From: Paramagnetospirillum magnetotacticum MS-1
Lineage (GTDB): Bacteria; Pseudomonadota; Alphaproteobacteria; Rhodospirillales; Magnetospirillaceae
Direction of reading: 5' to 3'
NCBI RefSeq assembly: GCF_000829825.1
Contig: NZ_JXSL01000020.1
Span: 310,001-374,000, forward strand
Length of the DNA stretch: 64,000 nt
Below the pieces are notes generated by a model, which was not told where the DNA came from, did not search any database, and was given only the letters and a program-made list of their open reading frames with translations. This document shows, one piece after another, positions 21,369 to 30,710 of the stretch. Each line of letters starts with the position of its first letter. Positions within the stretch are counted from its first letter, which is position 1. The position numbers and the translations under genes are program-made.

Positions 21369-22964
21369 TCAGCGGACGGTCCAGAAGGACGAATTGTCGG
21401 CGGGTTGCTGGGTGGCGACCAGATCGCGGACCCGTTCCATGACCGCGGCATTGGTCGCCTGATCCCTGGGAGCGGCCTGCTCCTTGGAGGGCATCGGAGC
21501 GGCCGCGGTAACCGTCGGGGCCGGTTTGGCGGCCTGCGGAGCGGTCTTGGCTATCTGGGGCTTGGGCGCCTGATCCCTGGGATAGGTGTATTCGACGGAT
21601 TTGAGCGGCGTGACGTCCAGCGAAACGGCGGGCTTGGCACGGCTGAGATTGTCCACTTCCAGGCGGCCCATGGCGGCCAGCAATTCGTAGGACGACTGAT
21701 ACATGTCGTAATAGGCGCCGGTATAGTTGATCCGGGCGTCGTTGATGCGGGTTGCTTCGTCCAGCACCTCGGTGACGGTGGCCTTGCCAGCGTCGAGCTT
21801 CTTCTTGGTGGCTTCCCACACTTCCTCGGCCAGGATGGCGGCATTTTCCAGCAGATCCAGGCGTTGGCGGGCAGTCTGCAACTTATGCCAAGCGGTGCGG
21901 GTCTGCTCCGCGATCTTGCGGCTGGTATGGAAACGGTTGTCCTTGCTGGCGCCATGGTCCCAGGAGGCCTGGGCGACGGTGGCGTCGGTCTTGAAGCCGG
22001 AGAACAGTTCCCAACTGGCCACCAGCATCAGCGACCAGTCGCGGCGCACGCCGACCGTGGCGTTCTTGCCATGCTCGTAATCGGCCTTGCCCACCAGATC
22101 GAGGGTCGGATAGTAGCCAGCCTCGGCGATATTGCGCTTGTCGCCCGAAAGGTCGATGGCGCCGGTGGCCGATTCCAGGGACGGGTTGTCCTTCTCGGAG
22201 GCTTCCAGCGATTGGTCCAGGGTCTCAGGGATCAGATCCAAGGGCAGCGGCGGATCGGACAGGGAGGCCACATCGGGGGCATGGCCGAAGACCTGGGTGT
22301 ATTTGGCGACGGCGGCGTGGAACTGGCCCTCGTAATTGACGCGGCGTTCCTTGGCCACCTGCAGGCGCTGTTTGGCCTGCAACACGTCGGTGGCGATGCC
22401 CGAGCCCTTGCGGACGCGCTCGTCCTCCAGATTCTCCTGCTCGGCGATCTTGCGCTCGTTCTCGCGCGACAGCGCCACCAGCTTGGTGGTGCGCATGATG
22501 TCGAGATAGGCGATGGCGCCTTCCAGCAAGGTGGCCTGGCGGGTGGCGCGCAGATCGGATTCGGAAATGCGCCGGGAGGTCTTGGCCGAGTCCACCGTGG
22601 AATCAGTGGCGAAACCGTCGAAAATCTTCTGGGTGACGGTCAGGCCGCCAGTATTGCGCTTGTCCATAAAGGGCTTGGCCTGGGTGGCCCGCCGGTCGGG
22701 GCTGTCGATATATTCGTGGCCCTGGTCGCCGGTCAGCTTGACCGTTGGCATATAGCCGGCACGGGCGCTACGAATGCCCTCATCGGCGGAACTGATGCCC
22801 TTCAGCTTTGCCTGAATTTGGGGATGGCTGGCGACAAGGTCGCGCATCTCGTCTTCTAGCGTGCCAGCCACAGCAGGCGCCCAGCACGCAGCCACACAGG
22901 CTGCGACCATGGCCCAGTGCTTAGGCTTGTGGTCCAGGATGCTTGAAATCCCCAAGATATGCAC
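21369..22964 (-). CDS. TolC-family outer-membrane channel (type I secretion/efflux)
   Basis: 531 residues with an N-terminal signal sequence ending near the AVAG-TLEDEM junction. Two repeated halves of long heptad-type helices (around residues 100-230 and 300-420) match the TolC/AggA fold; characteristic segments are ARAGYMPTVKLTGDQGHEY near 68 and AGKATVTEVLDEATRINDARINY near 398. A Pro/Ala-rich tail of about 100 residues at the C-terminus, rich in Lys and Pro, is an extra. It stands alone, divergent from the TPR gene; no ABC or RND partner gene is nearby, so the exported substrate is unknown. Confidence 0.88.
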   Translation of the reverse strand: MHILGISSILDHKPKHWAMVAACVAACWAPAVAGTLEDEMRDLVASHPQIQAKLKGISSADEGIRSARAGYMPTVKLTGDQGHEYIDSPDRRATQAKPFMDKRNTGGLTVTQKIFDGFATDSTVDSAKTSRRISESDLRATRQATLLEGAIAYLDIMRTTKLVALSRENERKIAEQENLEDERVRKGSGIATDVLQAKQRLQVAKERRVNYEGQFHAAVAKYTQVFGHAPDVASLSDPPLPLDLIPETLDQSLEASEKDNPSLESATGAIDLSGDKRNIAEAGYYPTLDLVGKADYEHGKNATVGVRRDWSLMLVASWELFSGFKTDATVAQASWDHGASKDNRFHTSRKIAEQTRTAWHKLQTARQRLDLLENAAILAEEVWEATKKKLDAGKATVTEVLDEATRINDARINYTGAYYDMYQSSYELLAAMGRLEVDNLSRAKPAVSLDVTPLKSVEYTYPRDQAPKPQIAKTAPQAAKPAPTVTAAAPMPSKEQAAPRDQATNAAVMERVRDLVATQQPADNSSFWTVR

Positions 22965-23051
22965 GCAGCTAGCCCCTAATGTACGGCTCTGATATACACC
23001 GGATCATCGGGTTTGTGAATCGGCTAAAGCGTTAAGGTCTATCTATTTTGG

Positions 23052-24797
23052 GTGAGTGACATGTCGGGGATGGATGTCGAGGACGAACGCTTTTTGACCC
23101 GCCTGGCCGAGCGTATGCCCGGCGACGCCGAAGTCCTGGCGCGCCTCGCCGTGATGCGGGTGCGCCTCGGCGCCCTGGACGGGGCGAAGGCCGTCGCCGA
23201 ACGGGCCGTTGAACTGGCGCCGGGCCTGGCCGAAGCCCATGCGGCCCTCGGTCTGGTGCTGAGCAAGACCAGGCAGTTTCCCGAAGCCCGTGCCAGCCTG
23301 GAGCGTGCCGTCAAGCTGAACCCTGGATTGGGAATGGCCTGGATGCATCTGGGCGAGGTCCTGTCGGTCCTGCCCGATCAGGCTCAGGCGGCGGTGGATG
23401 CCCTGCGCCGCGCTTCGGGCCTGATGCCGCGCGATCCCCGTCCCCTCAACGCCCTGGCCGGGGCGCTGATGGGGTATCAGCGCTATGACGACGCCATCGG
23501 CGCCTATCGCGCCGCCACGGCCCTGGCGAGCGAGCCCAATCTTGCCGATATGCTGAACAATATGGGGGTGGCGCTGGAACGTCTGGAAAGGCGTGACGAG
23601 GCGGTTCCCGTGATCCGCGCCGCATCGCTCATCCGTCCGGATTCTGCGGCCATTCAAGACAATCTGGGCAATGCCCTGCTCGGCACCGCGCGGGCCGAGG
23701 AGGCGGAGGCCTGCCACAGGCGGGCCCTGGCCCTGGGTGCCAAAGGAGCCGAAACCTGGAGCAATCTGGGCAATGCCCTGCATCGCCAGGGACGGCTGGA
23801 CGAAGCCGATGCCGCCTATCGCCGCGCCATCCAGATCAATCCCGAAGGCCCAAAGTTTCATACCAATCTCGCCCTCAATCTTCTGCTTTCTGGACGGATG
23901 GAGGAGGGGTGGCGGGAATACGAATGGCGTTGGCGCGGCCATCCCAACCTGCCGCCCTATCTGAGCGACCGCGTGTGGACAGGCGAAGCCTTGCCGCCCG
24001 ATCTGCCAGCGGGCGGAACCCTCTTGCTGCAGGCCGAGCAGGGCTATGGCGATACCCTTCAGTTCGTTCGCTATGTGCCGATGCTGAAGGAACGCGGCGT
24101 CAGCCGAGTGGTGCTGGCCTGCCAGCCGGAACTGATCCGTCTGATGGAGACCGCGCCGGGTCTGGACGAGGTGGTGGGAGAGACCGGGCCTCTGCCGCCC
24201 TTCGACAAGGCCCTGACCTTGCTGTCGCTGCCGGGGGTTCTGGCCGGTCATGCGGCCCCTGCCGGGATTCCTTATCTCTCGGTCCCCAAGGGCGTGCGCA
24301 TGGCCCTGCCCGTCGCCCCGGCCGGGACGCTGAAGGTCGGCCTGGCCTGGGCAGGACGGCCCACCCATGGCGATGACTGGAACCGCTCCATCCCCGCCGG
24401 GATGCTCGATCCCATTCTCGATGTTTCCGGGGTGAGCTTCTATTCGCTGCAACGCGGCGCCGTGGCGCCCCGGCTGGGACGCCCGCCCGCGGAGCGGCTG
24501 GTGGAGGCCGCCGATCTCTGCGCCGATTTCTGCGATACCGCCGCCATGCTGAGCGGCTTGGACCTGATCATCTCCGTCGATACCGCCGTGGTCCATCTGG
24601 CCGGTGCGCTGGGCAAGCCCGTATGGCTGCTGCTGCCCAGTGTGCCGGATTTCCGGTGGCGCATGGAGGGCGATACCTCCGAGTGGTATCCCGCCTTCCG
24701 CCTGTTCCGGCGCAAGCCCCAAGGGGGGTGGGATGCGCCCATCGCCCGTGTGGCTCAGAGCCTGCGCGCCCTGGTGGCGCAATCCGCATCCCCCTGA
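23052..24797 (+). CDS. TPR protein with glycosyltransferase-9-like C-terminal domain
   Basis: 581 residues from a GTG. The N-terminal half contains about eight tetratricopeptide units (for example AEAHAALGLVLSKTRQFPEA, LGMAWMHLGEVLSVLP, AETWSNLGNALHRQGRLDEA). The C-terminal half, from about residue 320, has the GT-B/GT9 look of heptosyltransferase-like domains: LLLQAEQGYGDTLQFVRY, LKVGLAWAGRPTHGDD and IISVDTAVVHLAGALGKPVW. Such fusions are common in alphaproteobacteria, in flagellin or surface glycan modification, but no specific substrate is known. It is divergent from the TolC gene, with 87 bases between the two starts. Confidence 0.85.
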   Translation: MSDMSGMDVEDERFLTRLAERMPGDAEVLARLAVMRVRLGALDGAKAVAERAVELAPGLAEAHAALGLVLSKTRQFPEARASLERAVKLNPGLGMAWMHLGEVLSVLPDQAQAAVDALRRASGLMPRDPRPLNALAGALMGYQRYDDAIGAYRAATALASEPNLADMLNNMGVALERLERRDEAVPVIRAASLIRPDSAAIQDNLGNALLGTARAEEAEACHRRALALGAKGAETWSNLGNALHRQGRLDEADAAYRRAIQINPEGPKFHTNLALNLLLSGRMEEGWREYEWRWRGHPNLPPYLSDRVWTGEALPPDLPAGGTLLLQAEQGYGDTLQFVRYVPMLKERGVSRVVLACQPELIRLMETAPGLDEVVGETGPLPPFDKALTLLSLPGVLAGHAAPAGIPYLSVPKGVRMALPVAPAGTLKVGLAWAGRPTHGDDWNRSIPAGMLDPILDVSGVSFYSLQRGAVAPRLGRPPAERLVEAADLCADFCDTAAMLSGLDLIISVDTAVVHLAGALGKPVWLLLPSVPDFRWRMEGDTSEWYPAFRLFRRKPQGGWDAPIARVAQSLRALVAQSASP

Positions 24798-24965
24798 TCC
24801 AGGGGCGTCCGTCCAAAGCCCCCGTGTCTTCGGCATTGCTGCGTATTTAGCGCGTAAAGTCCTTGATGTATACAATCTCAGAATGCAATCTGTCCTTACG
24901 CATCCGCTGCGTTGATTATTGCCGCTGACTAAGGCGCGTAATGCGTGTTTTGCGTGAGGGCCGGA

Positions 24966-25646
24966 TTGAGCACGACTGGGACGAATCGGGCGCGCAGACC
25001 CAAGGATCCGACGGAATTATCCGCGGCGGAATGGGTCCGGCAGCAATTGATCGACGACATCGTGGCCGGGCGGCTGCGTCCCGGCGAGAAGCTGTGCGAA
25101 GTGAAGATCGCGACACGGCTGGGCTGTTCGCGCACCCCGGTGCGGGAGGCCTTTCGCCATCTGGGCGCCATGGGCCTGGCCATTTTCGAGAAGAACCGTG
25201 GAGGCAATGTGGTGCGGCTTGAACGCGCCATGATGCTGGAACTCTTCGAAGCCCTGGCGGAAATCGCCGCCGCCTGTGCCGGGCTCAGCGCATCGCGTCC
25301 GGATAGCCTGCGCAAGATCTGGGTCGATCATGACTGGCGGCGCAATGTGGCCGCGCCCGCTGGCACCGGAGGGGAACAAGACCTTTTCACGGTTCTGTTC
25401 GACCAATGCGGCAATCGCCTTCTGGCTGAGACGGGCCGGGCCATCCGCTGCCGCCTGCTGCCCTATTGGCGGATGCTGGGCGCCTCCGCCGACCAATGGC
25501 CCGGTTTCGGCGAACGGGGGCAGGACGAGGCGGTCCGGGCCATGGGCGCGGGCGACGGCCGCTCTGCCCGGCGTTTGATGCGGGCCTTCGTGCTGATGGC
25601 CCGCGATCAGGCGGTGAGAGGGTTGCCTCAGGCCGTTCTGCCCTGA
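24966..25646 (+). CDS. GntR-family transcriptional regulator (FCD-type)
   Basis: About 226 residues. The winged helix is clear: QQLIDDIVAGRLRPGEKL, then CSRTPVREAFRHL in the recognition helix and FEKNRGGNVVRL in the wing, near residues 20-85. The C-terminal helical part is FCD-like, with few of the usual metal-binding histidines visible, so the effector is unknown. The start is uncertain; a TTG preceded by GAGGG is used here, while an in-frame GTG lies at 24945. It points toward the aldehyde-oxidoreductase operon on the other strand and is only 24 bases from its end, so it might regulate that operon, but nothing in the sequence proves it. Confidence 0.8.
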   Translation: MSTTGTNRARRPKDPTELSAAEWVRQQLIDDIVAGRLRPGEKLCEVKIATRLGCSRTPVREAFRHLGAMGLAIFEKNRGGNVVRLERAMMLELFEALAEIAAACAGLSASRPDSLRKIWVDHDWRRNVAAPAGTGGEQDLFTVLFDQCGNRLLAETGRAIRCRLLPYWRMLGASADQWPGFGERGQDEAVRAMGAGDGRSARRLMRAFVLMARDQAVRGLPQAVLP

Positions 25647-25670
25647 TTCCATGGCCCTGACGGGCCGGGC

Positions 25671-25943
25671 TTATCCGCCGCCCCGCTGAAAGGCCCGGTC
25701 CCAATGGGCCAGAAACGCCGCGCCGTCGCCTTCGCCGAAGGTGAAGGCGATGCGCAGACGGGGCAGGCTCAGCAGGCGCGAGAGGGAGAGCGGCGGCAGT
25801 TCCTCCACCGTGATGGTGATGGCGCCGACCTCCAGGCAATGCCCGTCGATCCAGCGATAGTCGAACCCGCGCAAGGCCAGGGGAATATGGCGTCTGAACT
25901 CCTCCAGACCCATGGAGGAGATGCGTTCGGCCCGAATGCTCAT
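25671..25943 (-). CDS. Unknown 90-residue protein ending the AOR operon
   Basis: 90 residues; the start ATG overlaps the stop of the MoaD-like gene (ATGA), so it belongs to the aldehyde-oxidoreductase operon. The sequence is mixed alpha/beta with no membrane segment: SSMGLEEFRRHIPLALRG at the start, a central DGHCLEVGAITITVEELPP and a C-terminus FGEGDGAAFLAHWDRAF. No family was recognised. Its consistent placement after a MoaD-like protein makes a small cofactor-insertion or assembly factor for the tungstoenzyme a reasonable guess, no more. Confidence 0.65.
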   Translation of the reverse strand: MSIRAERISSMGLEEFRRHIPLALRGFDYRWIDGHCLEVGAITITVEELPPLSLSRLLSLPRLRIAFTFGEGDGAAFLAHWDRAFQRGGG

Positions 25944-26194
25944 CCGCCGCCGATGGGCGGCCAGATGCTGACCGTATCGCCGGGGGACAGGCGGGTGGAG
26001 GTGCGGGCATCGGGGGGCACGAACGCGCCGTTGAGCAGCACCAGATGGCAATCCTTGTCCGACAGGCCAAAGTGGGCGATCAGGGCGCCGATATCACTCT
26101 CCTCGGCCATGTCCACCTCGGTGGCATTGGCCACGGAACCGGGCGGCAGATGACGGCCCAGTAGGGCGAACAGTTTCAGCGTCACCTTGGCCAA
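25940..26194 (-). CDS. MoaD/ThiS-like ubiquitin-fold protein
   Basis: 84 residues with the beta-grasp pattern of MoaD: an N-terminal KVTLKLFALLGRHLP strand, a central VLLNGAFVPPDARTSTRLSPGD segment and the C-terminal diglycine (PIGGG) that is thiocarboxylated in family members. In molybdopterin synthesis MoaD donates sulfur; here its placement in an aldehyde-oxidoreductase operon suggests a dedicated version for the tungsten-pterin cofactor. Aromatoleum-type AOR operons also carry a MoaD-like gene (family knowledge). It starts two bases after the second FAD gene ends. Confidence 0.85.
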   Translation of the reverse strand: MAKVTLKLFALLGRHLPPGSVANATEVDMAEESDIGALIAHFGLSDKDCHLVLLNGAFVPPDARTSTRLSPGDTVSIWPPIGGG

Positions 26195-26197
26195 ACC

Positions 26198-27448
26198 CTA
26201 GACTCCCTGCGCACAGGCCACATAGGCCTCGGCAAGGCGCGACGGATCTTGCGTGAGGCGCTCCAGCCACTCGCCCAGCCGCAGCTTGGTCTGGATTAGG
26301 CCGCGGATGATGCCGATCTCGTTGGTCATGCCCACCGTATTGGCTCCCACCAGACGGTCGCCCTGGAATTCCAGGCGAAGATAGCGGAAATGCTCCTCGT
26401 CTACCATGCGCACCTGTTTTCCGCCCTCCGCCCCCATCCACTGGCCGAAGGAACACGAGATCAGGCCCAGCGTCTCCAGCGTGTTCATGGACAGCGACCC
26501 GCCGAAAGGCGTCGGGTGGCCGCTCATATTCATGGCGGCGACACGCCCATGCTCGACCGCCGTGGGCTGGATGGCGTGCACTTCGGTGAGGCCGGTGCAG
26601 CAGTTGAAGCCCTGGGCCACGTCGCCTGCCGCCCAGATGCCCGGCACATTGGTGCCCAGATACTGGTCGACGATAATGCCGTCTTCGATCGCGATGCCGC
26701 TCCCTTCGAGGAAAGCGGTATTGGTCTTCACCCCGGTGCCGACGATAACCAGATCGGCCTCGGCGCTCTTGCCCGAATCCAGCGTCACCAGCAGGCCGGA
26801 GTCCCGCTGCTCGATGGCGGTGGGCCGTCCGGCGGTCAGAACCTCGACGCCCTTGGCCCGGCACCAGCGCATGATCATGCCGCCCGCCGTCTCGTCCATC
26901 ATGGAGCGCACCATGCGGCCCGAGGAACCGCAACTGACCGTCACCTTGGCGCCGCGCTGCACCAGGGATTGCAAGATGATGCAAGACACGAAGCCCGCGC
27001 CCAGCAGCAGAACCCGGCGTCCGGGCTTCAACAACGGGTCGATGCGCCGCAGATCTTCCAGGGTCCAGCACGAATGAACCCCCGGCAGATCCAGTCCGGG
27101 AACGCGCGGCCGGGCCGGTGACGAGCCGGTGGCGATCAACAGGGCGTCATAGGAAAGCGGTGCGCCGCTTTCCAGACGCACCTGACGGGCGCCGGAATCA
27201 ACCCCGGTCACCCGGTCGTGCAGCAAGGCGATGCCCAAGGCTTCGTAGTGCCCCCAATCCTTGCGCAGCCAGGTGCCGGATTCATCGATCTTGCCCGACA
27301 TGGCATAGGGGATGGCCATGCGGGAATAGGGCGGGCCGGGCTCGGCACAGACCAGGGTGATGGAGCCTTCCGCATCCTGTCGGCGCAGGGTTTCGGCGCA
27401 GACCACTCCGGCCGGACCGCCTCCGACGACGACGTAGCGACGAGCCAT
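26198..27448 (-). CDS. FAD/NAD-dependent oxidoreductase, second AOR-associated copy
   Basis: 416 residues of the pyridine-nucleotide-disulfide oxidoreductase class. The FAD-binding GGGPAGVVCAETLRR lies at the start, the NAD-binding LLGAGFVSCI near residue 148, and the FAD ribityl-binding AAGDVAQG near 275. It aligns throughout with the neighbouring 421-residue protein (for example SRMAIPYAMSGK against SRMAIPYMLVGK, and HAIQPTAVEHGR against HAIQITAAAHGR), so the pair arose by duplication. It lacks redox-active disulfide cysteines. Upstream copies feed NAD electrons to AOR; this one may be a spare or a partner of another acceptor. A GGGGG site precedes the start, and a 37-bp repeat lies just upstream. 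Confidence 0.85.
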   Translation of the reverse strand: MARRYVVVGGGPAGVVCAETLRRQDAEGSITLVCAEPGPPYSRMAIPYAMSGKIDESGTWLRKDWGHYEALGIALLHDRVTGVDSGARQVRLESGAPLSYDALLIATGSSPARPRVPGLDLPGVHSCWTLEDLRRIDPLLKPGRRVLLLGAGFVSCIILQSLVQRGAKVTVSCGSSGRMVRSMMDETAGGMIMRWCRAKGVEVLTAGRPTAIEQRDSGLLVTLDSGKSAEADLVIVGTGVKTNTAFLEGSGIAIEDGIIVDQYLGTNVPGIWAAGDVAQGFNCCTGLTEVHAIQPTAVEHGRVAAMNMSGHPTPFGGSLSMNTLETLGLISCSFGQWMGAEGGKQVRMVDEEHFRYLRLEFQGDRLVGANTVGMTNEIGIIRGLIQTKLRLGEWLERLTQDPSRLAEAYVACAQGV

Positions 27449-27466
27449 GGCGTTTCCCCCTTTCCT

Positions 27467-27503
27467 TCCGCGCCATAAGGCGCGCGGCCCCTTGGGCCTA
27501 ACC
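27467..27503. repeat. 37-bp interspersed repeat, copy 1 (inverted relative to copy 2)
   Basis: This intergenic sequence between the two FAD genes is identical over 37 bases to the reverse complement of 33359-33395. It consists of two small hairpins, GCGCC-ATAA-GGCGC and GGCCC-CTT-GGGCC. On the minus-strand operon transcript it would fold between the two genes, as REP/BIME-type elements often do. Confidence 0.8.
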
Positions 27504-27517
27504 GGCTTGCGCCGGTC

Positions 27518-28783
27518 TTAACGATGCAGCGTCTGGACGAATCCGTTCATGAAGCGGGTCGGATCGGCCATCATCTGCTCTTTGACCGCCGGACCCAGGC
27601 GGCGCTTGGACTGGATCAGGCCGCGCAGCGCGCCCACATGGTCGGTGGTGCCCACCGCCTGGGCGCCGATCACCACATCACTGGTCCCGTCGAATTCCAG
27701 GCGGAGATAGCGGAATCCCGCCTCGTCCACCAGACGGGCGCAATGGCCGCCATTGCCCTGCCAGGACCCGAAGGAGCAGGTGATCAGCCCCAGCGTGTCC
27801 AGCACATTCATGTTGAGCGAGCCGTGATAGGCCTGATCATTGCCGGTCATGTTATAGGCGGCGATGCGGCCATGGGCGGCCGCCGTGATCTGGATGGCGT
27901 GGACATGGGCCTCACCGCTCATGAAGTCGCGGCCCTGGGCCACGTCGCCAGCGGCAAAGACGTGGGGCAGACTGGTGCGCATGTGGTCGTCCACCAGAAT
28001 GCCGTTGCCCAAAGCGATGCCCGAGGCGGCCACCGCTTCGGTGTTGGAGCGAACGCCCGCCGAAACCACCACCAGATGGGCAGGCAGGGTGGCGCCGTCG
28101 GAGAGTTCGACCACTAGGCTATCGCGGGTGTCGGCGGCGCTCTCGGCCTGGGTGATGCGGCGGATGCCGGTGCCGGTCAGGACACGAACGCCCTTGGCCT
28201 CGCACCAGCGCTTGAGCATGCCGCCCGCCACCTCGTCCATCATGCGCGGCACCATGCGGTCGCCCATCTCCACCACGGTGAGGCTGACCTGACGCAGCGC
28301 CAGGGCTTCGAGCACGATGGTGCCGACGAAGCCCGCGCCCATCAGCACCACATGGGAGCCGGGAATGGCCTCCTCGGCGATCTTGCGGGCATCGGCCAGG
28401 GTCCAGCAGGTATGGACGCCGGGCAGGTCGAGGCCTTCAATGGGCGGGCGCATGGGCCGGGCGCCCAGGGCCAGAAGCAGCCGGTCATAGGCCAGGCTCT
28501 CGCCGCCATCCAGCGCGATGCGCTTGGCGGCCGGGTCCAGGCCGGTCATGCGCCTGCCGGGCATCAAGGTGATGCCGAGGCGGTCGTAATGATTGGGGCC
28601 CTTGCGCAGATAGGTGCCGTCCTCGCCCACCTTGCCGACCAGCATGTAGGGAATGGCCATGCGGGAATAGGGGGGCTCGGGCTCGTCACCCACCAGGGTG
28701 ATGGTAGCCTCGGGTTCCAGCTCGCGGATGATTTCCGCGGCCGTCACGCCCGCAGGGCCAGCTCCGACGATGAGGTGATGCAC
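27518..28783 (-). CDS. FAD/NAD subunit of the aldehyde oxidoreductase (AorC-like)
   Basis: 421 residues. FAD-binding GAGPAGVTAAEIIRE at the N-terminus, the central NAD-binding LMGAGFVGTIV near residue 145 and AAGDVAQGRDF near 272 are visible. The gene lies directly after the catalytic subunit gene, so this is likely the flavoprotein that exchanges electrons between the AOR ferredoxin chain and NAD, as in the Aromatoleum enzyme (AorABC). Its companion at 26198 is a paralog. About 60 bases separate it from the catalytic subunit gene. Confidence 0.85.
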   Translation of the reverse strand: MHHLIVGAGPAGVTAAEIIRELEPEATITLVGDEPEPPYSRMAIPYMLVGKVGEDGTYLRKGPNHYDRLGITLMPGRRMTGLDPAAKRIALDGGESLAYDRLLLALGARPMRPPIEGLDLPGVHTCWTLADARKIAEEAIPGSHVVLMGAGFVGTIVLEALALRQVSLTVVEMGDRMVPRMMDEVAGGMLKRWCEAKGVRVLTGTGIRRITQAESAADTRDSLVVELSDGATLPAHLVVVSAGVRSNTEAVAASGIALGNGILVDDHMRTSLPHVFAAGDVAQGRDFMSGEAHVHAIQITAAAHGRIAAYNMTGNDQAYHGSLNMNVLDTLGLITCSFGSWQGNGGHCARLVDEAGFRYLRLEFDGTSDVVIGAQAVGTTDHVGALRGLIQSKRRLGPAVKEQMMADPTRFMNGFVQTLHR

Positions 28784-28843
28784 CGGATCGTTCCTCTTAG
28801 AAATGAAGGAGGGGCCGCCCGTTTGGGGCGGTCCCTTTTCGCT

Positions 28844-30694
28844 TCAGGCCAGATGCAGGCGCTTCAAGGTCTCGGCGGTGGGTATGCCGTCCGTGGTCCA
28901 GCCGCGCAGCTGGTAGTATTCGGGCAGCATCTTGTCCAGACCCGAGGTCAGCCCCTTGGCCGGGCCGGTCTTGGCCGCGTCCTTCATGAGGCGTTTGGGC
29001 AAGGTGTCGTCCGCCGCCGTCATGCCTGCCGCCAGATTGAACTGGCGTTCCAGGGTCCAGATGCGCTCGCCCACTTCGAGGAGGTATTCGGGCGTCCACT
29101 CGCCCTCGCAAGCGGCGTCCAGCTGGGGCGCCAGATTCTCCAGGCTCCAGGCGAAGGTGGTGAAGATGCACACCCCCGAGGCGTCGAAAGCCGCCGTGGC
29201 GTCCTGGAAGGCCTTGACCAGACCGGCCTTGCCCTCGGTGGCCAGGGGATCGCTCTTGAAGGGGATCCCCAGAACTTCCGAGGCCACGGTATAAGAGCGC
29301 AGGTGACAGGCGCCCCGGTTGGACGTGGCATAGGTCAGGCCCATGCCTTGGATGCCGCGCGGGTCGTAAGCCGGGAATTCCTGGCCCTTGACCGACATGG
29401 ACAACTCGGGGTGGCCGTATTTGGCGGTCAAGCGCTTGGAGCCCATGCCCAGTTCCAGGCCGAAACCCTCGCCCTTGCCGGTCAGTTCCGCCATCTTCAC
29501 CAGGGCCTCGGCCGAGCCGAACTTCAGTTCGATGCCGCCGGTCTCGGCCGACGTGATGACGCCCATCTCATAGAGTTCCATGGCCGCCGCCAGGGTCGAG
29601 CCGAAGGAGATGGGATCGATGCCGTGCTCGTTGCACATGAAATTGGCGAAGGTGCAGGCCTCGAGGTCATCGACGCCGCAATCCGAGCCCAGGGCCCAGG
29701 CCGCCTCGTATTCCACGCCGCCCGAAGGTTCCTTGTACTGGGGCCGCGACGCGATGGAGAAGTGGCCAGGGTCCATGCGCGAGATGCGGCCGCAGGCGAT
29801 GGTGCAGCCGAAACAGGCGCCGTTGGTGGCCAGATTGGTCTTGCCGTCGGTGGGGCGCGGCTCGTGCATGGCCTCGGCCGAGATCTTGTGGGCGCCCTCG
29901 AACTGGACCTCCTTGAAGTTCCGGGTCGGCATGGCCCCGATCTCGTTGATGACGTTCATCAGAACCTGGGTGCCGTATTTGGGCAGTCCCTGGCCGGTGA
30001 CGGCGTTATCGGCCAAGACCTTCTTGTGCTCGATGGTGGCTGCGATGAAGCGCTCGGGGTCCTTGACCGTCACACCCCTGGTGCCGCGCACCGCGATGGC
30101 CTTGAGATTCTTGGAGCCCATCACCGCGCCCACGCCGGACCGCCCAGCGGCGCGGTGCAGATCATTGACGATGCAGGCGTAGAGCGCGCCCTTTTCCCCG
30201 GCTGCGCCGATGGTGGCGACGCGCAGCATGGGGTCCTGGTGCTTGGCCTTCAGGCCATTCTCGGTCTCCCACACCGTCTTGCCCCAGTATTCGGCGGCGT
30301 CCCTGATCTCGACGGTTTCGTTCTCGATGGACAGGTAGACGGGCTTGGGCGACTTGCCTTCGACGATGATCATGTCCCACCCGGCATTCTTCAGCTCATT
30401 GCCGAAGAAGCCCCCGGAATTGGAACAGGCGATGCAATTGGTCAGCGGCCCCTTGGTCACCACGGAATAGCGTCCACCGGTGGAGGCGGCGGTTCCGGTC
30501 AGCGGTCCGGTGGTGAAGATCATCTTGTTGGCGGGCGACAGGGCATCGACCTTGGGGTCGACTTCCTCGGCGAAATATTTGGTGGCCAAGCCGCGTTGCC
30601 CCAGATACTGCCGCGCCCAGTCGCGGTTCAGGTCCTCGGTCTTGACGGTGCCCGTGGTGAGATCGATGCGGAGAAACTTGCCAGTCCAGCTCAT
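28844..30694 (-). CDS. Aldehyde:ferredoxin oxidoreductase, tungsten catalytic subunit
   Basis: 616 residues, the normal AOR length. The N-terminal domain begins MSWTGKFLRIDLTTG and has KMIFTTGPLTGT near residue 57. The [4Fe-4S] ligands are seen as ACFGCTIACG near 293 (CxxCxxxC) and a distal cysteine in SGVCIFTTF near 500. Other family blocks are GRSGVGAVMGSKNLKAI near 183, HGIDPISFGS near 356 and LGSDCGVDDLEAC near 335. AOR enzymes oxidise aldehydes to acids, or the reverse, at a tungsten bis-pterin centre. Substrate range cannot be read. It is the second gene of the operon, 16 bases after the ferredoxin gene. Confidence 0.93.
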   Translation of the reverse strand: MSWTGKFLRIDLTTGTVKTEDLNRDWARQYLGQRGLATKYFAEEVDPKVDALSPANKMIFTTGPLTGTAASTGGRYSVVTKGPLTNCIACSNSGGFFGNELKNAGWDMIIVEGKSPKPVYLSIENETVEIRDAAEYWGKTVWETENGLKAKHQDPMLRVATIGAAGEKGALYACIVNDLHRAAGRSGVGAVMGSKNLKAIAVRGTRGVTVKDPERFIAATIEHKKVLADNAVTGQGLPKYGTQVLMNVINEIGAMPTRNFKEVQFEGAHKISAEAMHEPRPTDGKTNLATNGACFGCTIACGRISRMDPGHFSIASRPQYKEPSGGVEYEAAWALGSDCGVDDLEACTFANFMCNEHGIDPISFGSTLAAAMELYEMGVITSAETGGIELKFGSAEALVKMAELTGKGEGFGLELGMGSKRLTAKYGHPELSMSVKGQEFPAYDPRGIQGMGLTYATSNRGACHLRSYTVASEVLGIPFKSDPLATEGKAGLVKAFQDATAAFDASGVCIFTTFAWSLENLAPQLDAACEGEWTPEYLLEVGERIWTLERQFNLAAGMTAADDTLPKRLMKDAAKTGPAKGLTSGLDKMLPEYYQLRGWTTDGIPTAETLKRLHLA

Positions 30695-30710
30695 GACGTG
30701 GCCCCTTCAA

